Below, piece by piece: positions 6,637 through 14,021 of a DNA stretch of 27,798 bases. Both the position numbers and the translations under genes were made by a program. Below the pieces are notes generated by a model. The model did not search any database. It was not told the DNA's origin and saw nothing but the letters and a program-made list of their open reading frames with translations. The first letter of the stretch is position 1. Each line of letters begins with the position of its first letter. This DNA comes from Pseudomonadota bacterium (GTDB lineage: Bacteria > Pseudomonadota > Gammaproteobacteria > Steroidobacterales > Steroidobacteraceae): the NCBI GenBank assembly GCA_003242685.1, contig QGVD01000048.1:2501-30298 (forward strand), read 5' to 3'.

Positions 6637-7821
6637 TCAGGTGACGAGCGTTTCGGAAACGGCGACCTGATTGCGCCCCGCGCTCTTCGCGCGATAGAGC
6701 GCGGCGTCGGCTTCCGAGATCAGCCGCTCGGCCAGCACCTTGAAGTCGCGCTGCCCCTGCGCCGGTGCCGCTGCGGCGACGCCGATGGAGAGCGTAATGG
6801 TCTCCGTGACCTCGGGAGTCACCTGGATCGGCTTCTCGCGCACCGCGCGCAGCACGCGGTTGCCGACGCGCTCGCCATCGGCGGCTGTGCCCTGCGGCAG
6901 CACGATCGCGAACTCGTCGCCTCCGAAACGCGCCCCCGTGTCGCTCATGCGCATCTCGGCGTCGATCCGCTGCGCCACCTCGCGCAGGACCGCATCTCCC
7001 GCGAGATGTCCGTACTGATCGTTGATGCGCTTGAAGTGATCGACGTCGATCATCAGGCACGCCACCGGCTGTCCCGATCGCTGCGCACGCGCGAGCTCCT
7101 CGCGCAGACGCGCGTTGAGATACCGGCGGTTGTGGAAGCCCGTCAGGAAATCGGTGAGACCGCTGCGCAGCAGCCGTGCGCGGTTCACCGCGTTCTCGAT
7201 GCAGATCGCGGTCACGACGCCGAGATGCGCCAGGAAGTCGCTGGCGAGGTCCGGCGTGAAGCGCTTGCGGTCGTAGCTGCCGAAGACCAGCACGCCGTCG
7301 AGCTGGTCGTTGCGCCTGAGCGGAATGATGGCGATGCTCCCGATGCCGCGCGCCCGCGGCAGGAGCAGCTCGTGGTCGGCCGCCTGATAGGGCCCGAGCC
7401 AGGGCTTCTCGAGCGCCGCGAGCTGCGGCGCGACGCTCACCAGCACGTCGACGAACTGCACGGCGCGCAGCTCCTCGAGTGCCGGCCCGTCGCCCGAGAG
7501 CAGGTGCCGGATCTCGTGCTGGGGATCGTGCAGGGTGAGCCCGACCGCGGCGAGCTGATAGGACGCCTGCAGACCGTGGACGATGCGCTCGAGGAGCTGA
7601 GTGAGGGAGCCGGCGCGCAGGAGCTCGAGCTCGCGTTCCTGGGTCTTGCGCAGCAGGGACTCGTTGCGGGAGGCCTCTTCGGTCAGCTCGCGCAGGCGCG
7701 CCTGCAGCGCCCGATTCTCGGCTTCGAGCTGCACGATTCGCGCAGCGAGCACGTCCGGCTCGCGCGTATCGATGTGCGGTCGACGCATCGCCTGCAGACC
7801 CCCGGAGCCGGAACTCGGCAT
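6637..7821 (-). CDS. Diguanylate cyclase with N-terminal DUF484/GAF-like domain
   Basis: 394 residues from the ATG at 7821, preceded by a GAGG-type ribosome site that overlaps the tyrA stop region 10 bases away. An N-terminal coiled coil (about 20-60, IVQLEAENRALQARLRELT) leads into a DUF484/GAF-like sensory domain (about 70-215), then a GGDEF domain (about 225-394). The active site RFGGDEFAIVLP (GGDEF at 300-304) and the product-inhibition motif RMSD (291-294), five residues before GGDEF, are both intact, so c-di-GMP synthesis with feedback control is expected. No membrane segments are seen, so it is cytoplasmic. No EAL domain is present. The signal sensed cannot be read from the sequence. 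Confidence 0.92.
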   Translation of the reverse strand: MPSSGSGGLQAMRRPHIDTREPDVLAARIVQLEAENRALQARLRELTEEASRNESLLRKTQERELELLRAGSLTQLLERIVHGLQASYQLAAVGLTLHDPQHEIRHLLSGDGPALEELRAVQFVDVLVSVAPQLAALEKPWLGPYQAADHELLLPRARGIGSIAIIPLRRNDQLDGVLVFGSYDRKRFTPDLASDFLAHLGVVTAICIENAVNRARLLRSGLTDFLTGFHNRRYLNARLREELARAQRSGQPVACLMIDVDHFKRINDQYGHLAGDAVLREVAQRIDAEMRMSDTGARFGGDEFAIVLPQGTAADGERVGNRVLRAVREKPIQVTPEVTETITLSIGVAAAAPAQGQRDFKVLAERLISEADAALYRAKSAGRNQVAVSETLVT

Positions 7822-7831
7822 GCGCCCCGCC

Positions 7832-8956
7832 TCAGGCGCGGCGCTCGACGACGATCCGGCGATCCTCCAGATAATCGCGCCCACGCTGCATCAGGGCAAC
7901 GAAGGACTCGTAATCCCGTGACAGAACCGCCGTGCGGATTCTCTCCACGGCCTTGGCCAGCGCTTCCAGCGACTCCGCGCCGTAGTCGTTGAGGCTCTGG
8001 ATCTCGAAGTAGAGATCCGGGCTCTCCTGAGCCACCTTGGAGGCGACGTCGAGCTGCGCATCGAAGGTGGTGCTCGACATGCGGGCGAGCCGCGGCGCCG
8101 CCTCGCCGCTCTCGGCGAGGGCCGTGAAGAAGGCGATGTTGAGCGCGTGCGAGAGGCCGAGCACGTAGGCGATGAGGCGGTCGTGCTCGTCGAGGCTCAT
8201 CACGACCTGCTCGGCCATCGTGGGGGCGAACAGCTCGCGAGCCCGCTCCAGGGCCTCGTCGGATCCGAGGTCGATGAATATGACGTGACGTCCCGAGAGC
8301 AGCTCCGTGTCGGGGCCGAACATCGGGTGCACGGAAGTCACCTTGAGCCCGTGTGACTTGAGGGCCATGAGCCCCGCCCGCAGCGGCGATTTCAGCGATC
8401 CGATGTCGAACACGACGCCCGGCGGCCGCCGCAGCGCCAGATCGCGCAGGATCGCGTCCGTGATCCCGAGCGGCGTCGCGAGCACGATGAAATCGTGCCT
8501 GAGATCCGTCTTGCGCCAGTCGTCGACCGCGACGGCCCCCGGAGGTGCACCGGCCGGATCGGCGACTTCGACGCTGAAGCCCTGCGAAGCGAGGAATTCG
8601 ACGAACCAGCGGCCCATCTTGCCGCCACCACCGATGACGAGTGCACGGCGTCCGGAGCCCGCCCCGTGGGCGACGACGCTGGCGCGCTCCTGAGTCGTGA
8701 GCGACGAGCGGATGAGCAGGCGCAGGATGCTCTCTGCGAGCGCGGGCGACACGCCCACTTCGCTCGCGACGGCGCGGGCGCTCATGATGACCTCGCGCTC
8801 GCGCTCATAGTCGCGAGTGGGATGGCCGGTCGTGCGCTTCACGCGCGCGATCTCGCGACTCAGTTCCTGCCGTTCGGCCACCAGCGTCAGCAGCTGGCGG
8901 TCGATCTCGTCCAGACGCCGGCGCAGATCGTCCAGCGTCACTTCATCGCCTGTCAT
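7832..8956 (-). CDS. tyrA: Bifunctional chorismate mutase / prephenate dehydrogenase
   Basis: 374 residues combining two steps of tyrosine synthesis in the cytoplasm. Residues 1-90 form an AroQ chorismate mutase helix bundle (LRRRLDEIDRQLLTLVAER, with the R and K of the active site in LSREIARVKR). Residues 100-374 form the NAD-dependent prephenate dehydrogenase, with the nucleotide loop VIGGGGKMGRW (GGGGKMG, 109-115), VFDIGSLKSPL and the catalytic-region motif HPMFGPD (210-216). This T-protein fusion is typical of gammaproteobacteria. The start is the ATG at 8956. The gene is followed within 10 bases by the diguanylate cyclase, which is probably on the same mRNA. No leader-peptide attenuator is apparent in the 109-base upstream gap. 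Confidence 0.95.
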   Translation of the reverse strand: MTGDEVTLDDLRRRLDEIDRQLLTLVAERQELSREIARVKRTTGHPTRDYEREREVIMSARAVASEVGVSPALAESILRLLIRSSLTTQERASVVAHGAGSGRRALVIGGGGKMGRWFVEFLASQGFSVEVADPAGAPPGAVAVDDWRKTDLRHDFIVLATPLGITDAILRDLALRRPPGVVFDIGSLKSPLRAGLMALKSHGLKVTSVHPMFGPDTELLSGRHVIFIDLGSDEALERARELFAPTMAEQVVMSLDEHDRLIAYVLGLSHALNIAFFTALAESGEAAPRLARMSSTTFDAQLDVASKVAQESPDLYFEIQSLNDYGAESLEALAKAVERIRTAVLSRDYESFVALMQRGRDYLEDRRIVVERRA

Positions 8957-9065
8957 CGGGGGAGCTCGTCGTGTCTGACTCGTGTAAGGAGAGTACGGAG
9001 AGCTCCCTTTCTAATCGCTGGCGGGACCGTGCCGCAAGTCCGGATGAGATGTAATCCGGCTGACC

Positions 9066-9485
9066 CTAACGCCCGCGATTCCCGCGGCGCTCGCGCCAGT
9101 GGTCCGGGTGATCGCGATGCCGGCGATCCCGATCGTGCCGGTCCCAGGCACGCCCGCGGTGATCCCGGGTCCAGCGCCGGTCGTCGTTCCAGCGGTGGTT
9201 CCAGTCCGAGCGATGACGTCCGTCCCAGGGTCGCGAGGAAGGCGGCACGTGGCGCGGTCCATTGCGGTTGAAGCGGTGCCACCCGTCACGCCGCGCGCCG
9301 AAGCGATGGAAGTAGGTGTGGGGTCGATAGTAGTGATGATGCCAGCCGGCCAGGTGCGGCGGGTGTCGCCATTCATCGACACGGAAGCGTGCGTCGTAGG
9401 ACGTGCCGATCCGCACGCGATCGGAAGCGGTGGCCGTGCATCCCATGCAGGCGAGGAGCGCGAAGCAGAGACCCATGCGCAGCAT
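9066..9485 (-). CDS. Small secreted His/Arg/Trp-rich protein, possible lipoprotein
   Basis: 139 residues from the ATG at 9485, which has an excellent ribosome site (AAGGAG, about 6-7 bases upstream), so expression is credible. A signal peptide (MLRMGLCFALLACMGCTATA) covers residues 1-20; C16 in CMGC is an imperfect lipobox, so either lipidation or ordinary cleavage after ATA is possible. The mature part (about 118 residues) has about 16 histidines, many arginines and repeated W/D/R blocks (WHHHYYRPH, WNHRWNDDRRW, RRHRDHPDHW). It has no domain I recognise; RcnB-like or other metal-binding periplasmic proteins share this composition. Metal or polyanion binding is inference only. It is divergent from pdxH. 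Confidence 0.8.
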   Translation of the reverse strand: MLRMGLCFALLACMGCTATASDRVRIGTSYDARFRVDEWRHPPHLAGWHHHYYRPHTYFHRFGARRDGWHRFNRNGPRHVPPSSRPWDGRHRSDWNHRWNDDRRWTRDHRGRAWDRHDRDRRHRDHPDHWRERRGNRGR

Positions 9486-9619
9486 GCTCAACTCCTTCGA
9501 GCAGCGCTCGCGGCGCGAGCCATGCAGGGACGCTATGCCTCCCCTCATGAACGGGCGCTGAACCGGCCGTCTGCCGGCAGGAGGGGATTCGGATCCGATT
9601 CCCGGTAACATTCGGCGCC

Positions 9620-10297
9620 ATGACTCTGCCCACCGATCTGCTGCCGGAACCCCTGCCGCCCGACCCTCTGCCGATCGCGAGCGCCTGGCTCGCCGAGGCC
9701 TGGAAACGGCGCGATCAGCCCAACCCCGATGCCATGGTCCTCGCGACGTGCTCGCGGGAGGGCATCCCGTCGGCGCGAGTGGTGCTGTGCAAGGAAATCG
9801 CACCCGAGCCGGGCTACCTCGTGTTCTTCACGAACTACGAGTCGCGCAAGGGCCGGGAGCTCGAGGAGAACCCGCGCGCTGCCGCGGTCATGCACTGGGA
9901 TCACCTGCACCGTCAGGTGCGCATCGAGGGTCGCGTGGTCCGCGCCCCGGCGGCTGTCAGCGATGCGTATTTCGCATCGCGGCCCTGGCAGCGGCGCATC
10001 GGGGCGTGGGCGAGCCGGCAGAGTCAGCCCGTCGGCTCGCGCAGCGAGCTGCTCGAGGCCGTCAGGGCAGCCGCACGCCGCCTCGGCGTGCCCGAATCCG
10101 CAGGCGACGACCCGGGAATCGAGATTCCGCGCCCGCCGTTCTGGGGTGGTTATCAGCTCTGGGCGGAGGCGGTCGAGCTCTGGGTCGAAGGCGAGGCGCG
10201 CATTCACGACCGTGCACGCTGGACACGGACGCTCGAGGCTCTGCCGGATGGCGGGTTCGAACCCGGGCCCTGGACGGCCACGCGGCTGCAGCCCTGA
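9620..10297 (+). CDS. pdxH: Pyridoxamine 5'-phosphate oxidase
   Basis: 225 residues, the usual length for this FMN-dependent cytoplasmic enzyme that makes pyridoxal 5'-phosphate. Recognisable stretches are NPDAMVLATCSREGIPSAR (about 35-53), RVVLCKEI, FFTNYESRKGRELEENP (FMN contacts), HLHRQVRIEGRVVR, ASRQSQPVGSR (FMN/PLP site) and the C-terminal PPFWGGYQLWAEAVELW. The ATG at 9620 lacks a nearby Shine-Dalgarno; TAACAT at 9606-9611 could be a -10 box placing transcription start close to the start codon, though no -35 box supports it. It is followed after three bases by the zincin-like gene. Confidence 0.95.
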   Translation: MTLPTDLLPEPLPPDPLPIASAWLAEAWKRRDQPNPDAMVLATCSREGIPSARVVLCKEIAPEPGYLVFFTNYESRKGRELEENPRAAAVMHWDHLHRQVRIEGRVVRAPAAVSDAYFASRPWQRRIGAWASRQSQPVGSRSELLEAVRAAARRLGVPESAGDDPGIEIPRPPFWGGYQLWAEAVELWVEGEARIHDRARWTRTLEALPDGGFEPGPWTATRLQP

Positions 10298-10300
10298 GCC

Positions 10301-11083
10301 GTGAGCACGGCCCGGAGCGTTCGCATCCTGCTGCTCCTCCTCGTGCTGGGCGCCGTCGCGGCGCAGGCGTGGATCGACCGGGCATCGACGACGGACTGGG
10401 ACGATCCGCTATGGGTCGGAATCTTCCCGCTCAACGGTGACGGCAGCGAAGTCTCGGAGCGATACATCGCATCGCTGACGGAAGCGGATTTCGCGGGCAT
10501 CGCCGATTTCTTCGCGCGCGAGGCGCGACGTTTCGGCGTGCAGATCGAACAGCCCGTGCGGATCGAGCTCTATCCGTCGCCTTCGCGTCTGCCGCCTGTA
10601 CTGCCCGCCGGCGCCGGTCCTCTTTCCACGATGTGGTGGAGCCTCAGGCTCCGCTGGTACGCCTGGCGGATGAGCGACGTTACGGGCCGGGCGCCGGCGC
10701 AGATCCGCATCTTCGTGCTCTACCACGATCCGCAGCGCAGTCCTCGCGTGCCGCACTCGCTGGGGCTGGAGAAAGGACTCGTCGGCGTCGTGCACGCGTT
10801 CGCCGACCGGTCGATGAGGCGATCGAACGAGATCGTCATCGCTCACGAGGTGATGCACACGCTCGGCGCGACGGACAAGTACGATCCCGAAACGAACGCA
10901 CCGCTCTTCCCGCACGGGTACGCCGAGCCCGAGCGGGTGCCTCTGCATCCGCAGCCGCGCGCCGAGATCATGGCGGGCCGCCGGGCGCTCTCGGAAGGAA
11001 GGCACGAGATGCCCGAGAGTCTCGATCAGGTCGTCGTGGGTGCGGCCACCGCAGCCGAGATCCGATGGATGCGCCTTCCGTGA
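10301..11083 (+). CDS. Putative membrane-anchored zinc metalloprotease-like protein
   Basis: 260 residues from a GTG three bases after the pdxH stop. An N-terminal hydrophobic stretch (about 8-22) acts as signal or anchor, placing the remainder outside the inner membrane. The motif IAHEVMHTLGATDKYD contains HEVMH (H182, E183, H186), a zincin zinc site, with D192 a possible further ligand. The sequence in between (IRIFVLYHDPQ, VGVVHAFADR) and the IMAGRR stretch after it look like one compact domain. I do not recognise a named family, and no substrate can be inferred. It overlaps the next gene (btuD-like) by 19 bases, so the pair is probably translationally coupled. Confidence 0.75.
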   Translation: MSTARSVRILLLLLVLGAVAAQAWIDRASTTDWDDPLWVGIFPLNGDGSEVSERYIASLTEADFAGIADFFAREARRFGVQIEQPVRIELYPSPSRLPPVLPAGAGPLSTMWWSLRLRWYAWRMSDVTGRAPAQIRIFVLYHDPQRSPRVPHSLGLEKGLVGVVHAFADRSMRRSNEIVIAHEVMHTLGATDKYDPETNAPLFPHGYAEPERVPLHPQPRAEIMAGRRALSEGRHEMPESLDQVVVGAATAAEIRWMRLP

Positions 11084-11889
11084 GCGTTCCGCAGTCCAGT
11101 CGATCGGTGATTCCCGGCGCGGAACGCTGCGTCCTCGCAGCCGAGTCACTGAGCATTCACGCCGGCGAACGGACGCTCGTGCGGGATCTTTCTCTCGAGT
11201 TCAGAGCCGGCGAGCTCGTCGCGATCCTCGGCCGCAACGGCTCGGGCAAGACACTGACTTTGCACACGCTCTCGGGCCTGCGGCCAGCGGAGGCAGGCCA
11301 CGTGCTGCTCGACGGACGGCCGATCGCGGAGCTCACGCGGCGTGCGATCGCGCTCAGGGTCGGCATCCTGCCTCAGGATCTCGAGCAGGGCTTTCCCACG
11401 ACGGTGCTCGAATCGGTGCTCGTGGGCAGGCATCCGCACCTTCCGACCTGGCGCTGGGAAGGCGCGGACGACGAGCGCATCGCGCGCGCGATGCTCACTC
11501 GCGTGGGACTCGACGGATTCGCCGGGCGCTCGACCGCGACGCTCTCGGGCGGAGAGCGCAGGCGCGCCGCCATCGCCGCGCTGCTCGCTCAGGATCCGCA
11601 GGTCTTCGTGCTCGACGAGCCGACGAATCATCTCGATCCGCATCATCAGCTCGCCGTGCTGGAGCTCTTCCGCGGGCTCGCGGACGCGGGACGCACGGTG
11701 ATCGCCACGCTCCACGATCCCACGCTCGCCGCGCGCTTCGCCGATCGCGTGCTGCTGCTCTTCGGCGACGGCCGCTGGCGTGCCGGAACGGCGCGCGAAG
11801 CGCTCACCGCCGACGCGCTGAGCGAGCTCTATCTCACCCGCATCGTGGAAATCGACGCGCACGGGCGGCGCGTGTTCGTCAGCGCCTGA
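11065..11889 (+). CDS. btuD: FecE/BtuD-family ABC transporter ATPase (probable vitamin B12 uptake)
   Basis: 274 residues. Complete ABC motifs are visible: Walker A GRNGSGKT (56-63), Q-loop in GILPQDLEQGF, signature LSGGERRR (160-167), Walker B VFVLDEPTNHLD (180-191) and the H-loop histidine H217 in TLHDPT. Length and the RHPHLPTWRWEG helical region match ATPases that pair with FecCD permeases, so it likely powers the permease at 5614-6609, 4.5 kb away. Start choice is open: ATG 11065 or GTG 11080, the latter giving a GTGA overlap with the protease stop. The open frame extends further upstream but only as a shadow of the protease gene. B12 specificity is inferred from context. Confidence 0.85.
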   Translation: MDAPSVSVPQSSRSVIPGAERCVLAAESLSIHAGERTLVRDLSLEFRAGELVAILGRNGSGKTLTLHTLSGLRPAEAGHVLLDGRPIAELTRRAIALRVGILPQDLEQGFPTTVLESVLVGRHPHLPTWRWEGADDERIARAMLTRVGLDGFAGRSTATLSGGERRRAAIAALLAQDPQVFVLDEPTNHLDPHHQLAVLELFRGLADAGRTVIATLHDPTLAARFADRVLLLFGDGRWRAGTAREALTADALSELYLTRIVEIDAHGRRVFVSA

Positions 11890-11903
11890 ATGCCCGCAGT
11901 CGC

Positions 11904-11927
11904 CGCCGTCGGGTCCGCGGACGGGCG
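11904..11927. terminator. Hairpin between convergent btuD and hisN-like genes
   Basis: CGCCGTC (11904-11910) pairs with GACG-G-GCG (11920-11927) with one bulged G and a 9-base loop, inside the 49-base gap between two converging stops. No T-tract follows on either strand, so terminator function is uncertain. Confidence 0.25.
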
Positions 11928-11938
11928 TTCGGGCGCTG

Positions 11939-12703
11939 TCACGCGCGGAGAAGCTCGAGCACGCGCGAGTGGAGCGCGGAGTTGGCGGCGAGCACGCTCG
12001 TCGTGTCGAGGCCGACATCGCGGCCGTCGAGATCGGTGAACACGCCGCCGGCCTCGCGCACGATGACGGTCAGCGCGGCGATGTCGAGCACGTTGACGTC
12101 GGACTCGATCACGACGTCGAGCGAGCCGCGCGCGAGCAGGTGGTAATGCACGAAGTCTCCGTAGCCGCGAATGCGGCTCACCTGCTGAATCAGCTCGCCG
12201 AAACGCTGCCAGCGCGCGGAGCGGGTCAGCGTCCTGAGATTGCCCGTCGAAACGATGGCCTGATCGAGCGCGGCGACGTCACTCACACGGATCGGCCGGC
12301 CGTCGAGGAACGCGCCCGCGCCTTCCTCCGCCCAGGCGAGCTCGCCGTAAGCGGGCGCGCACGAAACACCGAGCACCAGGCGCCCTTCACGAAGCAGCGC
12401 GATCTGCGTCGAGAAGAACGGGCACTCGCGCACGAAGGACTTCGTCCCGTCGATGGGATCGACGAGCCAGACATTGTCGGCATCCATTGCGCTGCGTCCC
12501 GTCTCCTCGCCGTAGAAGCCGTAGGACGGAAAACGCTCGGAGAGGATGCTGCGGATCGCTTCCTCGGCGCGCACGTCCGCCTCGGTGACGGGCGAGGCGT
12601 CGGCCTTGGTGCGGACCTCGAGATTCCGCCGATAGAGATCGCGGATGATCCCGGCCGCCGCCTGCGCCGCATCGAGCGCGGCCTGGAGCTCTCGTGAGGG
12701 CAT
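11939..12703 (-). CDS. hisN: Inositol-monophosphatase-family phosphatase, probable histidinol-phosphatase (HisN-like)
   Basis: 254 residues from the ATG at 12703 with a good ribosome site (AAGGA, 5 bases upstream). The Mg/Li-sensitive phosphatase signature is complete: GEE (65-67), the metal-binding WLVDPIDGTKSF (D82, D85, G86, T87) and the second motif with D207 in LDIAALTVIVREAGG. The VDPIDGTKSFVRECPFFSTQI variant is typical of the HisN-type histidinol-phosphate phosphatase group rather than SuhB or CysQ, but this is judged by eye. Histidinol phosphatase acts in the penultimate phase of histidine synthesis; no other his genes are nearby. It is divergent from the cobalamin adenosyltransferase gene. 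Confidence 0.85.
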   Translation of the reverse strand: MPSRELQAALDAAQAAAGIIRDLYRRNLEVRTKADASPVTEADVRAEEAIRSILSERFPSYGFYGEETGRSAMDADNVWLVDPIDGTKSFVRECPFFSTQIALLREGRLVLGVSCAPAYGELAWAEEGAGAFLDGRPIRVSDVAALDQAIVSTGNLRTLTRSARWQRFGELIQQVSRIRGYGDFVHYHLLARGSLDVVIESDVNVLDIAALTVIVREAGGVFTDLDGRDVGLDTTSVLAANSALHSRVLELLRA

Positions 12704-12721
12704 GGGATTCCTTCAGATCGA

Positions 12722-12751
12722 TTCGAGCCGTGATGGAGGCGGGGATAGAAT
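12722..12751 (+). promoter_or_regulatory. Candidate promoter giving a near-leaderless adenosyltransferase mRNA
   Basis: TTCGAG (12722-12727), 18 bases, TAGAAT (12746-12751). The -10 box ends six bases before the ATG at 12758, so transcription would start at or next to the start codon. No usable Shine-Dalgarno lies at normal spacing. Confidence 0.4.
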
Positions 12752-12757
12752 ACGGCG

Positions 12758-13324
12758 ATGGGACATCGTCTCAGCAAGATCTACACACGGACGGGCGACG
12801 ACGGCACGACGGGCCTCGGCGACGGCCGGCGTGTCGCGAAGGACGATCCGCGCGTCGAGGCCTATGGCGCGGTGGACGAGCTGAACAGTGCGATCGGTCT
12901 CGTTCTCGCCGTGCCCGGGCTCCCCGAGGAAGTGACCGCGTGCCTCACGGAGATCCAGCACGATCTCTTCGATCTCGGCGGTGAGCTGTGCATTCCGGGG
13001 CACCGGATGATCGCCGCGGAGCACGTCGCCCGGCTCGAGCAGACGCTCGACAGATTCAACGAGAACCTGCCGCCGCTCAGGGACTTCATCCTGCCGGGCG
13101 GAGGCCCTGCCACCGCCGCGTGTCACCTCGCGCGGGCCATCGCGCGGCGCGCCGAGCGCCGGGCGTGGACGCTCGCGAAGGCCGAGGACGTCGGACCGGA
13201 AGCGCTCAGGTACCTCAACCGTCTCTCGGATCTCCTCTTCGTGCTCGCGCGAGCGCTGGTGCGCCACGAGCGCGGAACGGAAGTGCTCTGGCGCCACGAT
13301 CGCGGCAAGAGTCCGCCGCGCTGA
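12758..13324 (+). CDS. PduO-type cob(I)alamin adenosyltransferase
   Basis: 188 residues, normal for the PduO/MMAB family that transfers the adenosyl group of ATP to cob(I)alamin. The ATP-binding N-terminus YTRTGDDGTTGLGDGRR (9-25) is complete, followed by VEAYGAVDELNSAIG (37-51), DLFDLGGEL, FILPGGGPATAACHLARAI and the C-terminal LRYLNRLSDLLFVLAR helix. Cytoplasmic. Together with the BtuC- and BtuD-like genes it supports use of imported corrinoids. It is transcribed away from the hisN-like gene from a 54-base spacer and lacks a Shine-Dalgarno. Confidence 0.95.
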   Translation: MGHRLSKIYTRTGDDGTTGLGDGRRVAKDDPRVEAYGAVDELNSAIGLVLAVPGLPEEVTACLTEIQHDLFDLGGELCIPGHRMIAAEHVARLEQTLDRFNENLPPLRDFILPGGGPATAACHLARAIARRAERRAWTLAKAEDVGPEALRYLNRLSDLLFVLARALVRHERGTEVLWRHDRGKSPPR

Positions 13325-13335
13325 GCGCGGACATT

Positions 13336-13356
13336 CGCCTCGGCTCAGCCGCGGCG
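13336..13356. terminator. Strong hairpin between convergent adenosyltransferase and ampD genes
   Basis: CGCCTCGGC (13336-13344) and GCCGCGGCG (13348-13356) form eight G-C pairs with one T-C mismatch around a TCA loop. It fills most of the 37-base gap between two converging stop codons, so a bidirectional terminator is plausible, but no T-tract follows. Confidence 0.4.
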
Positions 13357-13361
13357 ACGCT

Positions 13362-13934
13362 TCATGTCTGCGCCGGCGCATCCAGGAGACGCCTCAGCCT
13401 CGACCAGTCGAAGGCGGGACCGGGGTCCGTCTTGCGGCCCGGCGCGATGTCACTGTGTCCGACGATGCGCGTGCGATCCAATGTCGGATAGGCAGAAAGC
13501 AGCGCGCGGATGAGCGCGGCGAGGCGCGTGTACTGGACGTCCTCGTAAGGCGAGTCGTCGGTTCCCTCGAGCTCGATACCGATGGAGAAGTCGTTGCACG
13601 CGGTGCGCCCGCAGTAAGTGGACGCGCCTGCGTGCCAGGCGCGCGCATCGAAAGGCACATACTGCACCAGCTCGCCGTCGCGGCGGATCAATGCGTGCGC
13701 CGAGACGCGAAGACAGGCGATCGCCTGGAAGTAGGGATGCGCGTCCGCGGGCAGCCCTCCCGTGAAGAGGCGATCGATCCACGGCCCGCCGAACTCGCCG
13801 GGCGGCAGGCTGATGCCGTGCACGACGATGAGCTCGGGCGCGCAGCCCGTCGGCCGTGCGTCGAAGTGCGGCGAGAGCACCTGCCGCACGCCGGCGAGGA
13901 GACCCGTGGCCGTGTCGATCCGCAGTACGGTCAT
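13362..13934 (-). CDS. ampD: 1,6-anhydro-N-acetylmuramyl-L-alanine amidase AmpD
   Basis: 190 residues from the ATG at 13934, close to the usual AmpD length (about 185). Zinc ligands H39 (IVVHGISLPPGEFGG), H160 and D170 (VGHSDIAPGRKTDPGPAFDW) and the catalytic-region E121 (SIGIELEGTDDSPY) with K168 are present. The block VPFDARAWHAGAS is also typical. AmpD works in the cytoplasm, removing the peptide from anhydromuropeptides during wall recycling, and affects AmpR-controlled beta-lactamase in some species. The frame is open upstream; an ATG at 13952 adds six residues, and neither start has a clear ribosome site. AmpE is not adjacent. Divergent from bioA. Confidence 0.93.
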   Translation of the reverse strand: MTVLRIDTATGLLAGVRQVLSPHFDARPTGCAPELIVVHGISLPPGEFGGPWIDRLFTGGLPADAHPYFQAIACLRVSAHALIRRDGELVQYVPFDARAWHAGASTYCGRTACNDFSIGIELEGTDDSPYEDVQYTRLAALIRALLSAYPTLDRTRIVGHSDIAPGRKTDPGPAFDWSRLRRLLDAPAQT

Positions 13935-14021
13935 GTCGCGCCCGGAAGGCATGAGCTCGAGAGTACCCGCACGATGATGCCATGCGACAATGGCGCTCCG
14001 CTGCAAGAGAACGCTCATGCC

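Noticed and set aside
9040..9059. Six-bp inverted repeat CCGGAT/ATCCGG downstream of the His-rich protein gene as a terminator
   Set aside because: The stem is short with an 8-base loop and no T-tract follows on the minus strand.
9591..9600. Palindrome TCGGATCCGA before pdxH as a regulator site
   Set aside because: A lone 10-bp palindrome at this base composition is weak evidence, and it is not repeated elsewhere in the upstream gap.
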